Positions 17,571 to 26,826 of a stretch of 64,000 bases of DNA are shown here, one piece after another. This DNA comes from Kitasatospora sp. MAP12-44. Its GTDB lineage: Bacteria; Actinomycetota; Actinomycetes; Streptomycetales; Streptomycetaceae. The position numbers and the translations under genes were made by a program. Numbering within the stretch: the stretch's first letter is position 1; every line of letters starts with the position of its first letter. Below the pieces are notes generated by a model that worked only from the letters and a program-made list of their open reading frames with translations, did not search any database and was not told where the DNA came from. Location of the stretch: the NCBI RefSeq assembly GCF_029892095.1, contig NZ_JARZAE010000004.1:2604001-2668000 (forward strand), read 5' to 3'.

Positions 17571-17716
17571 CCGCGTCCTTCGCCGGACGTGCGCAGAACC
17601 CGCCGTATGGGGCTCAGTAGAAGGGCCCTAGGCTTTTGTCCCGACCGGATGCGCGGGCAGTCAGTACAATCACTCCCCGTCACGCCGTCCACGACACACC
17701 AGCGAGGGGAACGTTA

Positions 17717-18781
17717 GTGAATCTGCGCGCTCTCACCAGGGGAGATGCCGCCATCGCAGGTGCGGCCGTCCTCCTGTTGATCTCATCCTTCCTGCCGTAC
17801 TTCTCCCTGGGCTGCTCGGCCGACGCCTGCTCGTCGAGCGCGTGGGCCACCGACCTGCTGCCGGTGCTGCCCTCGATCTACCTGCTGGGCATCGCCGCCG
17901 CGGCGCTGATCCTGCTCCAGAAGTTCCAGGGCGAGGCGGCCAAGACCCGCCAGGTCCTGGGGCTGCGCCTCGACCAGTGGGGCAGCGCGTTCGCCGTGGC
18001 GGCGCTGTGGACCTCGGTGTGGGCGCTCGGCGCGGGCACCGGTCACTCGATCGGCGCCTACCTCGCCCTCCTCTCGCTGCTCGTGCTGACCGGCGCCGCG
18101 CTGGCCGGACCGCTGGTGCCCGCGCTGCAGGCCCCGCTGCTCAGCGACAAGCCCGCCGTGCCGGCGCAGCAGAGCTACCCGGGTGTCGGCGGCTACCCCG
18201 CCCCCGGCCAGACCTTCGGCGGCGGCCAGCCGCAGCAGGGCGGCTACGGCTACCCCGCGGCCGGTCAGAGCTTCGGCGGCCAGCAGCAGCCGCAGGTCGG
18301 CGGCTACGGCTTCCCCGCGCCGGGCACCGGGCAGCCGCAGGACGCCGGCTTCGGCCAGCCGTCCCCGTTCGGCCAGCAGGCCCCGCAGGCTCAGCAGGTT
18401 CCGCAGGCCGGCCAGCCCGACGCCGGCTTCGGCCAGGCCCAGGCCCAGCCCTTTGGGCACCAGGCCCCGCAGGCTCAGCAGGTCCCGCAGCCGCAGCAGG
18501 CCCAGCAGGCCCAGCCGCAGGACGTCCTCAAGGCGACCACCCCGCTGCCCGACCCGACGCCCGCGCCCGCCCCGGCCGTCGAGTTCGCGCCGTTCTGGTT
18601 CGCCGTCCCGGCGCCCCGCCAGCTCAGCCCGAAGGACGGCGCCCCCGGCCCGTTCGTCGGCGACCTGGTGCCCGGCACCTGGTACCTGGCCGTCGAGCAG
18701 CGCGGCGCGGCCCTGGTCGCGCAGCTGCAGGACGGCACCCAGGGCGTGCTGAACGACGTCTCGGGCATCCAGCGCGGCTGA
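17717..18781 (+). CDS. Four-helix membrane protein with Gln/Pro/Gly-rich tail (DUF5336-like)
   Basis: A 354-residue protein. Four hydrophobic helices lie within the first 150 residues (AAVLLLISSFLPYFSLG, LLPVLPSIYLLGIAAAALILL, AFAVAALWTSVWALGA, AYLALLSLLVLTGAALAG). A long low-complexity region follows (about 155-275) with repeats such as GGYGYPAAGQ, QQPQ and APQAQQVPQ. The C-terminal 75 residues (FWFAVPAPRQLSP and WYLAVEQRGAALVAQLQDG) form a compact folded domain. The layout resembles DUF5336 proteins of mycobacteria and streptomycetes; their function is not established. GTG 17717 has a GAGGGG Shine-Dalgarno. A strong terminator follows. Confidence 0.8.
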   Translation: MNLRALTRGDAAIAGAAVLLLISSFLPYFSLGCSADACSSSAWATDLLPVLPSIYLLGIAAAALILLQKFQGEAAKTRQVLGLRLDQWGSAFAVAALWTSVWALGAGTGHSIGAYLALLSLLVLTGAALAGPLVPALQAPLLSDKPAVPAQQSYPGVGGYPAPGQTFGGGQPQQGGYGYPAAGQSFGGQQQPQVGGYGFPAPGTGQPQDAGFGQPSPFGQQAPQAQQVPQAGQPDAGFGQAQAQPFGHQAPQAQQVPQPQQAQQAQPQDVLKATTPLPDPTPAPAPAVEFAPFWFAVPAPRQLSPKDGAPGPFVGDLVPGTWYLAVEQRGAALVAQLQDGTQGVLNDVSGIQRG

Positions 18782-18800
18782 CCCGCGCACCACGCACGCA

Positions 18801-18840
18801 CGCGCAAGGACCCGGCGGAATCCCGCCGGGTCCTTGCGCG
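18801..18840. terminator. Terminator hairpin, 18-bp perfect stem
   Basis: Arms 18801-18818 and 18823-18840 are perfect complements around a 4-nt AATC loop. It lies 20 bp after the membrane protein stop and 24 bp before the end of the convergent minus-strand operon, so it likely ends transcription from both sides. Confidence 0.85.
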
Positions 18841-18864
18841 TGTCCGTGCCTCAGCGGCAGCGCC

Positions 18865-19944
18865 TCAGCAGCAGCCCACCACGGCGAGCCCGCTCGGCAG
18901 CTGCTCGGCGCCGAAGACGGCCACCGTTGCCGGGTCCCCGCCGAGCGCCGCGACCGCGAGCAGCAGCGCGCCGGCCGTCCAGGTGGTGCGCTCCTCGGGC
19001 CAGATGGCGTCGTCCTCGAACACGTAGCCGGTCCAGTACGAGCCGTCCTCGTGCCGCAGGTGGCGGATCCACTGCAGGATCTCCACCGCGCGGTCGGACT
19101 GGCCCACCGCCCAGAGCGCGAGCGCGAGTTCGGCGCTCTCGCCGCCGGTCACCCAGGGCCGGTCGCTGACGCAGCGCACGCCGAGGCCGGGGACGACGAA
19201 GCGTTCCCAGTCCCGTTCGATCCGCTGCTGGGCCGCCGGTCCGCGCAGTGCGGTGCCGAGCACGGGGTAGTACCAGTCCATCGAGTAGCGGTCCTTGTCG
19301 AGGAACCGCTCGGGGTGCTCGGCCACCGCGTGCTGCAGCCGTCCGGCCGCCAACTCCCAGTCCGGCTGCGGTTCTTCGCGGTACTCGGCGATGGCGAGCC
19401 CGCACCGCAGGGCGTGCAGGATGCTGCTGGAGCCGGTGAGCAGCGCCTCCTGGACCGCCGTGCCGTGCTCGTCGAGCCGCCAGGCGATCTGGCCGCCGGA
19501 CAGCTGCAGGCCGACGGTGAAGTCGAGCGCGCGGCGCACCATCGGCCACATCTGGTCGAGGAAGGTGTCGTCCCCGGTGCTCAGGTGGTGGTGCCAGACG
19601 CCGACGGCCGGGTAGGCGCAGAAGTTGGTTTCCACCGCCGGGTTCGAGACCCCCTCGGCGCCGTCGCCGAAGTAGCCGGCATACCAGGAGCCGTCCGGGT
19701 TCTGCCGGTCCGCCAGCCAGCGGTAGGCGCGTTCGGCGGCGGCGTGCTCGCCGGCCGTGTCCAGCGCCATCGCGGCCTCGGTGTGGTCCCACGGGTCCAG
19801 GTGGCCGCCGGTGAACCACGGGATCGCGCCGTCCGCCCGCTGCTCGGCCAGGATGCTGCGCACCGTGGCGACGGCCTGCGCCGCGTCGAGCACGCCCGGC
19901 AGGAGCAGTGCCTCGGAGGCCGTCAGCCCCTCCCCCGTGCTCAC
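18865..19944 (-). CDS. Alpha-toroid (prenyltransferase/squalene cyclase-like) protein
   Basis: A 359-residue soluble protein made of alpha/alpha-toroid repeats. Typical repeat lines are RADGAIPWFTGGHLDPWDHTEAAMAL, RWLADRQNPDGSWYAGYF and RHLRHEDGSYWTGYVFED. No class II cyclase DxDD motif is visible, so it is probably not a terpene cyclase; a glycosidase-like (six-hairpin) role is equally possible. It ends with two Cys (VVGCC). GTG 19944 overlaps the methyltransferase stop (GTGA), so the pair is coupled. The methyltransferase, this protein and a GT4 glycosyltransferase form one leftward operon that probably builds or modifies an envelope glycoconjugate. Confidence 0.75.
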   Translation of the reverse strand: MSTGEGLTASEALLLPGVLDAAQAVATVRSILAEQRADGAIPWFTGGHLDPWDHTEAAMALDTAGEHAAAERAYRWLADRQNPDGSWYAGYFGDGAEGVSNPAVETNFCAYPAVGVWHHHLSTGDDTFLDQMWPMVRRALDFTVGLQLSGGQIAWRLDEHGTAVQEALLTGSSSILHALRCGLAIAEYREEPQPDWELAAGRLQHAVAEHPERFLDKDRYSMDWYYPVLGTALRGPAAQQRIERDWERFVVPGLGVRCVSDRPWVTGGESAELALALWAVGQSDRAVEILQWIRHLRHEDGSYWTGYVFEDDAIWPEERTTWTAGALLLAVAALGGDPATVAVFGAEQLPSGLAVVGCC

Positions 19945-20675
19945 GCGCCCGGCCGGTTCGGCTTGCTGGCGTACGCGACGAAGCTCTTGCCGATCACCGG
20001 GTTGAGCGCGGCCTCGGCGGCCCGGGTGAGCTTGCTGATCACCGGCGTCCCGACGATGTCCCAGACCAGCAGCTGGTGGTAGGCCTTCACCGGCAGCGCC
20101 TTGTCGTTGCCGACGCCCACCGCGCACTTGATCCACCAGTACGGCGAGTGCAGCGCGTGCGCGTGGTGGGTGCCGTACGGGGTGAGGCCGGCGCCGCCCA
20201 GCTTTTCCAGCAGCTCGTCACCGCGGTAGATCCGGATGTGGCCGCCCTCGTTGGCGTGGTACTCGTCGGAGAGCGCCCAGCAGATCTTCTCGGGCAGCCA
20301 GCGCGGCACGGTCACCGCGAGCAGCCCGCCGGGCTTGAGCACCCGGGCCATCTCGGCCAGCACGCCCTTGTCGTCGGGGATGTGCTCCATCACCTCGGAG
20401 ATGATGATCTTGTCAAAGCTCTCGTCCTCGAACGGCAGCGCCAGCGCGTTGCCCTCCATGGCGACGGCCGAGGAGCCGGCCGGGGCCTCGCCGGCCGCGG
20501 CCATCGCGTCGAACCACTTCTTGACCTCGGCGATCTCCTCGGCGTTCTGGTCCAGGGCCACCACGTTGGCGCCACGGCGGTAGCACTCGAACGCGTGCCG
20601 GCCCCCGCCGCAGCCCAGGTCGAGCACCCGGTCGCCGGGGGCGATCGGGAAGCGGGAGAAGTCGACGGTCAGCAC
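19941..20675 (-). CDS. Class I SAM-dependent methyltransferase (UbiE/Methyltransf_11 type)
   Basis: A 244-residue methyltransferase. SAM-binding motif I is VLDLGCGGGRHAFECYRRG, the strand-2 acid is VVALDQNAEE, and post-I motifs are NALALPFEDESFDKIIISEVMEHI and LKPGGLLAVTVPRW. The C-terminal part has aromatic segments (HSPYWWIKCAVG) that may bind the acceptor. GTG 20675 is chosen for its GGGAG Shine-Dalgarno 8 nt upstream; the frame itself extends to 20708. It is the middle gene of the glycosyltransferase operon and is coupled to the alpha-toroid gene downstream. Confidence 0.87.
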   Translation of the reverse strand: MLTVDFSRFPIAPGDRVLDLGCGGGRHAFECYRRGANVVALDQNAEEIAEVKKWFDAMAAAGEAPAGSSAVAMEGNALALPFEDESFDKIIISEVMEHIPDDKGVLAEMARVLKPGGLLAVTVPRWLPEKICWALSDEYHANEGGHIRIYRGDELLEKLGGAGLTPYGTHHAHALHSPYWWIKCAVGVGNDKALPVKAYHQLLVWDIVGTPVISKLTRAAEAALNPVIGKSFVAYASKPNRPGA

Positions 20676-20753
20676 TGCGGGGCTCCCTGAGGGGGTGAAG
20701 TCGGGCAAGTGGTGTGAGGTCGGGCCGGGTTGGTACGAAATCAGGCGACGTGA

Positions 20754-22085
20754 TCAGGCGACGTAGCGCCAGCCGGCACCGGACCGGGCGCGCTGCCCGG
20801 CACCGGTGGCGATGGCCGCGCGGTAGCGCTCGGCGGTCAGCTCGGCGGCCCGTTCCCAGGTGAAGCGGGCCAGCACCCGCTCGCGCCCGGCCGCGCCGAG
20901 CCGGGCACGCAGCTCGGGGTCGTCCAGCAGCCGTCCCAGTGCCAGCGCCAGCGCCCCGGCGTCGCCCGGCGCCACCGCCAGGCAGCTCTCGCCGTCCGGC
21001 CCGGCCACCTCGGGGATCGCCCCGCCGGTGGTGGCGACCAGCGGCGTGCCTGTGGCCATCGCCTCGGCGGCGGGCAGCGAGAAGCCCTCGTAGAGCGAGG
21101 GGACGCAGGCCACCTCGGCGGAGCGGTAGAGGTCCACCAGCTCCTGGTCGGTCAGGCCGGTGCGGAACTCGATGTACGGCTCCAGGCCGAAGCGCCGCAC
21201 CGCGTCCGCCACCGGCCCGGCGCCCTGCTTCTTGCAGACCACGACCAGGTGCGCGTCCCGCTCGGTGCGCACCTTGGCGAGCGCCTCGACCAGGTGCACC
21301 AGGCCCTTGAGCGGCACGTCCGCGCTGGAGGTCGCCACGATCCGCCCCGGCACCACCGCGACCGACTCGGACGGCGACCAGAGCCGGGTGTCCGCGCCGA
21401 TCGGCACCACCGAGACGGCGCCGGGCGCGGCGCCCAGCTGCTCGGTGATCTCGGCCTTAGAGCTGCCGGAGACGGTGATGATGTGCTCCAGGCGCGCGGC
21501 CACCCGGCGCTGCATCCGGGTGAAGGCGTACCAGCGGCGCAGCGAGAGCCGCTTCAGCCGGGTGGGGGCGGCCTCCAGTTCGAGGCGGCGGTCCACGGTG
21601 ATCGGGTGGTGGATCGTGGTGACCAGCGGGAAGCCGTGCCGGGCCAGGCCCAGCAGGCCGTAGCCGAGCGTCTGGTTGTCGTGCACCACGTCGTAGCGGC
21701 CCTTGTGCAGGGCGAGGTGGTGGCGGGCGCGCAGCGAGAAGGTCAGCGGTTCGGGGAACCCGCCGGTCCACATGGTGGCGACCTCCAGCAGGTCCACCGG
21801 GCCGCGGTACTCCTCGCGGCGCGGGGTGCGGAAGGGGTCGTCCGCGCGGTAGAGGTCCAGGCTGGGCAGCTCCACCAGGCGGACCGAGCCGGGGCCCTCG
21901 ACCTCGTCCAGCACCGGGAACGGCTGGGCGCCGATGACGTCCACGTGGTGGCCGAGCCGGGCGAGCTCGCGCGACAGGTGGCGGACGTACACGCCCTGCC
22001 CGCCGCAGAACGGGTCGCCCCGATAGGACAGGAGTGCGATCCGCAGCGGCCGCCGGTCGGCAGTGGAGGGTGGCTGCCCCGTCAT
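20754..22085 (-). CDS. Glycosyltransferase family 4
   Basis: A 443-residue GT-B enzyme. The N-lobe begins RIALLSYRGDPFCGGQGVYV with the donor-side glycine loop and includes HDNQTLGYGLLG. The hinge is HIITVSGSSKAEI. The C-lobe has VVPIGAD, the nucleotide-sugar motif ACVPSLYEGFSLPAAEAMATG (E-x7-E) and VATTGGAIPEV. It transfers a sugar from a nucleotide donor with retention, on the cytoplasmic side. ATG 22085 follows an AAGGGG Shine-Dalgarno. It heads the operon with the methyltransferase and the alpha-toroid protein, and is divergent from the KstR-like regulator. Confidence 0.9.
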   Translation of the reverse strand: MTGQPPSTADRRPLRIALLSYRGDPFCGGQGVYVRHLSRELARLGHHVDVIGAQPFPVLDEVEGPGSVRLVELPSLDLYRADDPFRTPRREEYRGPVDLLEVATMWTGGFPEPLTFSLRARHHLALHKGRYDVVHDNQTLGYGLLGLARHGFPLVTTIHHPITVDRRLELEAAPTRLKRLSLRRWYAFTRMQRRVAARLEHIITVSGSSKAEITEQLGAAPGAVSVVPIGADTRLWSPSESVAVVPGRIVATSSADVPLKGLVHLVEALAKVRTERDAHLVVVCKKQGAGPVADAVRRFGLEPYIEFRTGLTDQELVDLYRSAEVACVPSLYEGFSLPAAEAMATGTPLVATTGGAIPEVAGPDGESCLAVAPGDAGALALALGRLLDDPELRARLGAAGRERVLARFTWERAAELTAERYRAAIATGAGQRARSGAGWRYVA

Positions 22086-22304
22086 GGTCGCCCCTTCTGC
22101 CCACTTCCCCTCGGCCGCGGCGGCCTCAGCGGAAAAGTAGATCAAGTTTCATGGTGGTGTGGAATTCGTCATTGGACATGTGAACAATGAGAGACCTCGA
22201 AGATACCGGCCCGTAGCTTCCGCATCGGAGGCAGGGCTGGTGATTCGCGACACGCTGCGGCCGGGCCGCCGCCATGCTGCCGCCGAGCGACGTCAGGGGT
22301 CCCG

Positions 22305-22910
22305 TTGAGTACCACCGCCGCTTCGCCAGTGAACCTGGCGCTGACGCCGCGCCAGGCCGAACGGCGCCGCCGGATCCTGGCCGCCGCCACCGCGCTGGCC
22401 GCCCGGGGCGGGTACGAGGCGGTGCAGATGCGCGAGGTGGCCGAGGCGGCCTCCGTCGCGCTGGGCACGCTCTACCGGTACTTCCCGTCCAAGGTCCACC
22501 TGCTGGTGGCGGTGATGCAGGATCAGCTGGGCCGACTGCTCGACCAGGTCCGCCGCCACCCGCCGACCGGCGAGGACCCGGCGGCCCGGGTGGCCGAGAC
22601 GCTCACCCGGGCCTTCCACGCCCTGCAGCGCGAGCCGCAGTTGGCCGAGGCGATGGTGCGGGCGCTGTCCTTCGCCGACCGCTCGGTCAGCATGGAGGTG
22701 GACGAGGTCAGCAAGCTCACCACCGCGATCATCCTGGACGCGATCGGCCGGCCCGGTCCGCCCGACTCCCTGGACGAGCGGGACCGCGCGGCGGTCCGGG
22801 TGATCGAGCACACCTGGCACTCGGCGCTGGTCAGCTGGCTCTCCGGGCGCTCCTCGCTGGACCAGGTCCGCGCCGACCTGGCCACCGCCGCCCGGCTGCT
22901 CTCGATCTGA
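22305..22910 (+). CDS. TetR-family regulator, KstR-like
   Basis: A 201-residue repressor. The N-terminal helix-turn-helix is RRRRILAAATALAARGGYEAVQMREVAEAASVALGTLYRYFPSKVHLLVAV (split across residues about 20-70). The VQMREVAEAA...TLYRYFPSKVHLL run is close to mycobacterial KstR, which represses cholesterol and lipid catabolism and responds to steroid CoA thioesters. The C-terminal helices would bind the ligand. The TTG start has AGGGG upstream. No AACnnGTT site lies in its own promoter region, but a perfect one sits before the alcohol dehydrogenase at 14745-14762. The divergent glycosyltransferase operon could also be a target. Confidence 0.85.
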   Translation: MSTTAASPVNLALTPRQAERRRRILAAATALAARGGYEAVQMREVAEAASVALGTLYRYFPSKVHLLVAVMQDQLGRLLDQVRRHPPTGEDPAARVAETLTRAFHALQREPQLAEAMVRALSFADRSVSMEVDEVSKLTTAIILDAIGRPGPPDSLDERDRAAVRVIEHTWHSALVSWLSGRSSLDQVRADLATAARLLSI

Positions 22911-23012
22911 CGTCTCCTGGTCCGACGTCTCTGCTCCGTCCCGGCGAAGGCCCCGGACGGCCTCGGCGAGCCCCGGCCCTTCGGGTGAACCACCCCACTA
23001 GCGTCACCCCGT

Positions 23013-24716
23013 GTGACGAAGCAGAGCTCCCCGGGCCGGCAGACGGCATTCGCCTGGGCCCGGGGCACGCCGAGGTCGGAGTCCGCCGCCCGCGCGCTGG
23101 ACGCGCGGCTGCCGCTGTTCGACGTCGCCCGGGGCGCGGTCCGCAAGGTGTTCCCGGACCACTGGTCGTTCCTGCTGGGTGAACTCGCCCTCTACAGCCT
23201 CGTCGTGCTGCTGCTGACCGGCGTCTATCTGACCTTCTTCTTCCGCCCGAGCATGGGCGAGATCGTCTACCAGGGCTCCTACCAACCGCTGAGCGGCGTG
23301 CGGATGACCGAGGCGTACTCCTCCGCGCTGGGCATCAGCTTCGACGTCCGCGGCGGCCTGCTGATCCGTCAGATCCACCACTGGGGCGCGGTGGTGTTCA
23401 CCGCCGCGCTCAGCGTGCACATGCTGCGGGTCTTCTTCACCGGCGCCTTCCGCCGCCCGCGCGAGCTGAACTGGCTGCTCGGCGTGACGCTCTTCGTGCT
23501 CGCGCTGCTGGAGGGCTTCTCGGGCTACTCGCTGCCCGACGACCTGATCTCCGGCGAGGGCCTGCGGATCGCCGAGGGCGTGATGCTCTCGCTGCCGCTG
23601 GTGGGCAGCTACCTGACGTTCTTCGTCTTCGGCGGCCCGTACCCCGGCAACGACATCATCCCGCGGCTCTACTCGCTGCACATCCTGCTGATCCCCGGCC
23701 TGCTGGTCGCGCTGGTCGGCGCGCACCTCCAGCTGATCGTCACCCTCAAGCACACCCACTGGGGCGGTCGCGGGCGGACCAACCGCAATGTGGTCGGGCT
23801 GCCGTTCTTCCCGCAGTTCCTGGCCCGCACCGTCGGGCTCTTCTTCGCGGTGGCCGCCGTGCTGACGGCACTCGGCGCGCTCGCCCAGGTCAACCCGATC
23901 TGGCTGTTCGGCCCCTACCGTCCCGACCAGGCCTCGACCGGCTCCCAACCCGACTGGTACATGGGCTTCCTGGAGGGATCGCTGCGCCTGATGCCGGCCA
24001 CCGAGACCCGGCTGCTCGGCCACAGTGTCTCCTGGGGGGCGCTGGTCCCGGCGGTGCTGCTGCCCGGGGTGATCTTCACAACGCTGTACGTGTACCCCTT
24101 CGCCGAGCGGTGGCTCACCCGGGGGCGCGGCGAGCACCACCTGTGCGACCGCCCGCGCAACCAGCCGACCCGCACCGGCCTCGGGGTGGGCGCCATCGCG
24201 TTCTACGCCGTGCTGCTGGTGGCCGGCGGCGACGACGTGATCGTCTACTCGTTCGGCCTCACCGTGAACGGCTTCGTCTGGACCTTCCGGGCCCTGCTGG
24301 TGCTGCTGCCGCCGCTCTGCTTCGTCATCACCAAGCGGGTCTGCCTGGCCCTGCAGGCGCACGACCGCGAACGCCTGCTGGCCGGCGACGAGAGCGGGGA
24401 CGTCGTCCAGTCGGTCCAGGGCGGCTACTCCGAGCGCCACCGGCCGCTGACCGCCGACCAGCGCTACGACCTGCTGGTACGGGACGTACCCGAGCCACTG
24501 GACGAGCCGGCGCCGGCCGGCCCCGCGCTGCTGCGCCGGCTGGCGCGGGTGCGTACGGCGCTCAGCCGCTGGTTCCACCGCGACCGGGTGGAACTGCCCG
24601 CCACCGAGGAGCAGTACCGGCGGATCGCCGCCCTGGTCGCACCCCCAGCCCGCAGCGCCGCCGAGTACGAGTACGAGTACGAGTACGAGTACGAGCACCA
24701 GGAGGACGAACAGTGA
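23013..24716 (+). CDS. qcrB: Cytochrome bc1 complex cytochrome b subunit (QcrB paralog)
   Basis: A 567-residue actinobacterial cytochrome b. The core carries the heme-b histidines in [23 protein letters not shown] and GAHLQLIV, plus the quinol-site block [14 protein letters not shown]. Eight or more membrane helices are present, then the actinobacterial C-terminal extension ([23 protein letters not shown]). It oxidises menaquinol and passes electrons toward the terminal oxidase. The end carries a hexanucleotide repeat coding Glu-Tyr five times. No qcrA or qcrC is nearby, so this is a second copy rather than the main bcc operon. Its stop overlaps the ctaD start (GTGA). Confidence 0.9.
   Translation: MTKQSSPGRQTAFAWARGTPRSESAARALDARLPLFDVARGAVRKVFPDHWSFLLGELALYSLVVLLLTGVYLTFFFRPSMGEIVYQGSYQPLSGVRMTEAYSSALGISFDVRGGLLIRQIHHWGAVVFTAALSVHMLRVFFTGAFRRPRELNWLLGVTLFVLALLEGFSGYSLPDDLISGEGLRIAEGVMLSLPLVGSYLTFFVFGGPYPGNDIIPRLYSLHILLIPGLLVALVGAHLQLIVTLKHTHWGGRGRTNRNVVGLPFFPQFLARTVGLFFAVAAVLTALGALAQVNPIWLFGPYRPDQASTGSQPDWYMGFLEGSLRLMPATETRLLGHSVSWGALVPAVLLPGVIFTTLYVYPFAERWLTRGRGEHHLCDRPRNQPTRTGLGVGAIAFYAVLLVAGGDDVIVYSFGLTVNGFVWTFRALLVLLPPLCFVITKRVCLALQAHDRERLLAGDESGDVVQSVQGGYSERHRPLTADQRYDLLVRDVPEPLDEPAPAGPALLRRLARVRTALSRWFHRDRVELPATEEQYRRIAALVAPPARSAAEYEYEYEYEYEHQEDEQ
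24663..24692 (+). repeat. GAGTAC hexanucleotide repeat, five units
   Basis: Five perfect GAGTAC units, then a GAGCAC variant, lie 20 bp before the end of the cytochrome b gene and encode (Glu-Tyr)5-Glu-His. Each unit is two codons, so copy-number change by slippage would alter tail length without breaking the frame or the coupling to ctaD. Confidence 0.9.
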
Positions 24717-26362
24717 CAACCGTGGCCACCGAACAGCAGGCGGGGGCGGCGGAGCGGATCCGGCGCGGGCGCGCCGTACTGCGCTGGGTGACCTCGACCG
24801 ACCACAAGATGATCGGCAACCTCTACCTGGCCACCTCCTTCGGGTTCTTCCTGGTCGGCGGCCTGCTGGCGATGCTGATGCGGGCCGAACTGATGCGCCC
24901 TGGGCTGCAGTTCTTCACCAACGAGCAGTACAACCAGCTCTTCACCATGCACGGCACGATCATGCTGCTGCTCTTCGCGACCCCCACCTTCGTCGGCTTC
25001 GCCAACGCGGTCATGCCGCTGCAGATCGGCGCTCCCGACGTCGCCTTCCCGCGGCTGAACGCCTTCACCTACTGGGCGTTCCTGCTCGGCGCCCTGATGG
25101 TGCTCAGCGGCTTCCTGACCCCCCAGGGCGCCGCCGCCTTCGGCTGGTTCGCCTACGCGCCGCTCAACAGCGCGGTCTTCTCGCCCGGCACCGGCGCGGA
25201 CCTGTGGACGATGGGCCTGGTGGTGGCCGGCGTCGGCACGATCCTGGGCGCGGTCAACTTCATCACCACCATCACCTGCCTGCGGGCCCCCGGGATGACG
25301 CTGTTCCGGATGCCGATCTTCAGCTGGAACGTGCTCTTCACCTCGATCATGGTGCTGATGGCCTTCCCGGTGCTGACCGCGGCGCTGCTCGCGCTGGAGG
25401 CCGACCGCAAGTTCGGCGCGCACATCTTCGACGCGGCCAGCGGCGGCGCGCTGCTGTGGCAGCACCTGTTCTGGTTCTTCGGCCACCCGGAGGTGTACAT
25501 CGTCGCGCTGCCGTTCTTCGGCATCATCAGCGAGATCCTGCCGGTCTTCAGCCGCAAGCCGATCTTCGGCTACGCCAGCCTGGTCGGCGCGACGATCGCG
25601 ATCACCGCGCTGTCGATGACGGTCTGGGCGCACCACATGTTCGCCACCGGCCAGGTGCTGCTGCCGTTCTTCTCGCTGATGTCGTTCCTGATCGCGGTGC
25701 CCACCGGGGTGAAGTTCTTCAACTGGATCGGCACCATGTGGCAGGGCTCGCTCTCCTTCGAGACGCCGATGCTCTGGTCGATCGGCTTCCTGGTGACCTT
25801 CCTGTTCGGCGGCCTGACCGGCGTGCTGCTGGCCGCCCCGCCGATCGACTTCCATGTCACGGACAGCTACTTCGTGGTGGCCCACATGCACTACGTGCTG
25901 TTCGGCACGGTGGTGTTCGCCACCTTCGGCGGCTTCTACTTCTGGTGGCCCAAGCTGACCGGCCGGATGCTGGACGAGCGGCTGGGCCGACTGCACTTCG
26001 GACTGCTCTTCGTCGGCTTCCAGACCACCTTCCTGGTCCAGCACTGGCTGGGCGCGATCGGCATGCCGCGCCGCTACGCCGACTACCTGCCCAGCGACGG
26101 CTTCACCGTGCTGAACACCATCTCCTCGATCGGCTCCTTCGTGCTGGGGGCCTCCACGCTGGTCTTCCTCTACAACGTCTGGTGGACCGCGCGGCACGCC
26201 CCGAAGGTGACCGAGGACGACCCGTGGGGGTACGGGCGGTCGCTGGAGTGGGCCACCTCCTGCCCGCCGCCCAAGCACAACTTCCTTGCGCTGCCCCGGA
26301 TCCGCTCCGAATCCCCGGCGTTCGACCTGCACCACCCCGAGTTCCGCGACGGTGCCCTGTGA
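24713..26362 (+). CDS. ctaD: Cytochrome c oxidase subunit I
   Basis: A 549-residue heme-copper oxidase subunit with 12 membrane helices. It has the low-spin heme histidine in [11 protein letters not shown], the CuB/cross-linked Tyr motif [14 protein letters not shown], the CuB pair VWAHHMF, the K-channel region [18 protein letters not shown] and the heme a/a3 histidines in [10 protein letters not shown]. It reduces O2 to water and pumps protons. The GTG start overlaps the cytochrome b stop, and its own stop overlaps ctaF (GTGA). The operon lacks ctaC and ctaE, so this subunit must borrow them or replace the main CtaD under some condition. Confidence 0.95.
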   Translation: MTTVATEQQAGAAERIRRGRAVLRWVTSTDHKMIGNLYLATSFGFFLVGGLLAMLMRAELMRPGLQFFTNEQYNQLFTMHGTIMLLLFATPTFVGFANAVMPLQIGAPDVAFPRLNAFTYWAFLLGALMVLSGFLTPQGAAAFGWFAYAPLNSAVFSPGTGADLWTMGLVVAGVGTILGAVNFITTITCLRAPGMTLFRMPIFSWNVLFTSIMVLMAFPVLTAALLALEADRKFGAHIFDAASGGALLWQHLFWFFGHPEVYIVALPFFGIISEILPVFSRKPIFGYASLVGATIAITALSMTVWAHHMFATGQVLLPFFSLMSFLIAVPTGVKFFNWIGTMWQGSLSFETPMLWSIGFLVTFLFGGLTGVLLAAPPIDFHVTDSYFVVAHMHYVLFGTVVFATFGGFYFWWPKLTGRMLDERLGRLHFGLLFVGFQTTFLVQHWLGAIGMPRRYADYLPSDGFTVLNTISSIGSFVLGASTLVFLYNVWWTARHAPKVTEDDPWGYGRSLEWATSCPPPKHNFLALPRIRSESPAFDLHHPEFRDGAL

Positions 26363-26751
26363 AGCTGGAGGGGTGGCTGTTCGCCGGGATGGCGCTGTTC
26401 CTGGGCGTCGTCGCGCTGGTCTACTGGCTGCTCTCCAACGAGCCGACCGGCACCACCGTGCTGACCGTCGGCTTCCTGATGTCCTCGCTGGTCGGGTTCT
26501 TCTACTACGTGCAGTACCGGCGCGGCGGGGCCCGCCCGCAGGACCGCGCCGACGGCGAGATCGTCGACACCGCGGGCCCGCTGGGCTTCTTCCCGCCGCG
26601 CAGCAGCTGGCCGGCGGCGCTCGCGGTCGGGCTGACCGTGCTGGCGCTGGGTGTGGTGTTCGGGGTGTGGCTGGCGCTGATCGGCTTCGCGCTGGTGGGC
26701 GGGGCGGTGGTCGGATTCGTCTTCCAGTACGTGGGCCGCGAGGGGCGCTAG
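26359..26751 (+). CDS. ctaF: Actinobacterial cytochrome c oxidase subunit IV
   Basis: A 130-residue protein with four membrane helices ([42 protein letters not shown], and two more after the [12 protein letters not shown] loop). The YYVQYRRGG and [13 protein letters not shown] motifs are typical of CtaF, the fourth subunit of the actinobacterial aa3 oxidase. It stabilises the bcc-aa3 supercomplex. The GTG start overlaps the ctaD stop, making a three-gene coupled unit. Confidence 0.92.
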   Translation: MKLEGWLFAGMALFLGVVALVYWLLSNEPTGTTVLTVGFLMSSLVGFFYYVQYRRGGARPQDRADGEIVDTAGPLGFFPPRSSWPAALAVGLTVLALGVVFGVWLALIGFALVGGAVVGFVFQYVGREGR

Positions 26752-26826
26752 TACCTGGGCCGTGAGGGGCGCTGAACGGGCCCGGGTACAGTCGGTGGTT
26801 CCGCTGTGTCCCTCGAAAGGCCGATC

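Noticed and set aside
18865-20136. A 423-residue version of the alpha-toroid protein
   Set aside because: The first 64 residues overlap the methyltransferase and are a shadow; GTG 19944 with a GTGA overlap is the sensible start.
22086-22304. KstR box for autoregulation of the TetR gene
   Set aside because: No AACnnGTT core exists; the partial repeat near 22173-22193 does not fit the consensus.
26752-26826. Cobalamin riboswitch before the ECF operon
   Set aside because: Only 75 bp are available and no B12-box or adenosylcobalamin core motif is visible.
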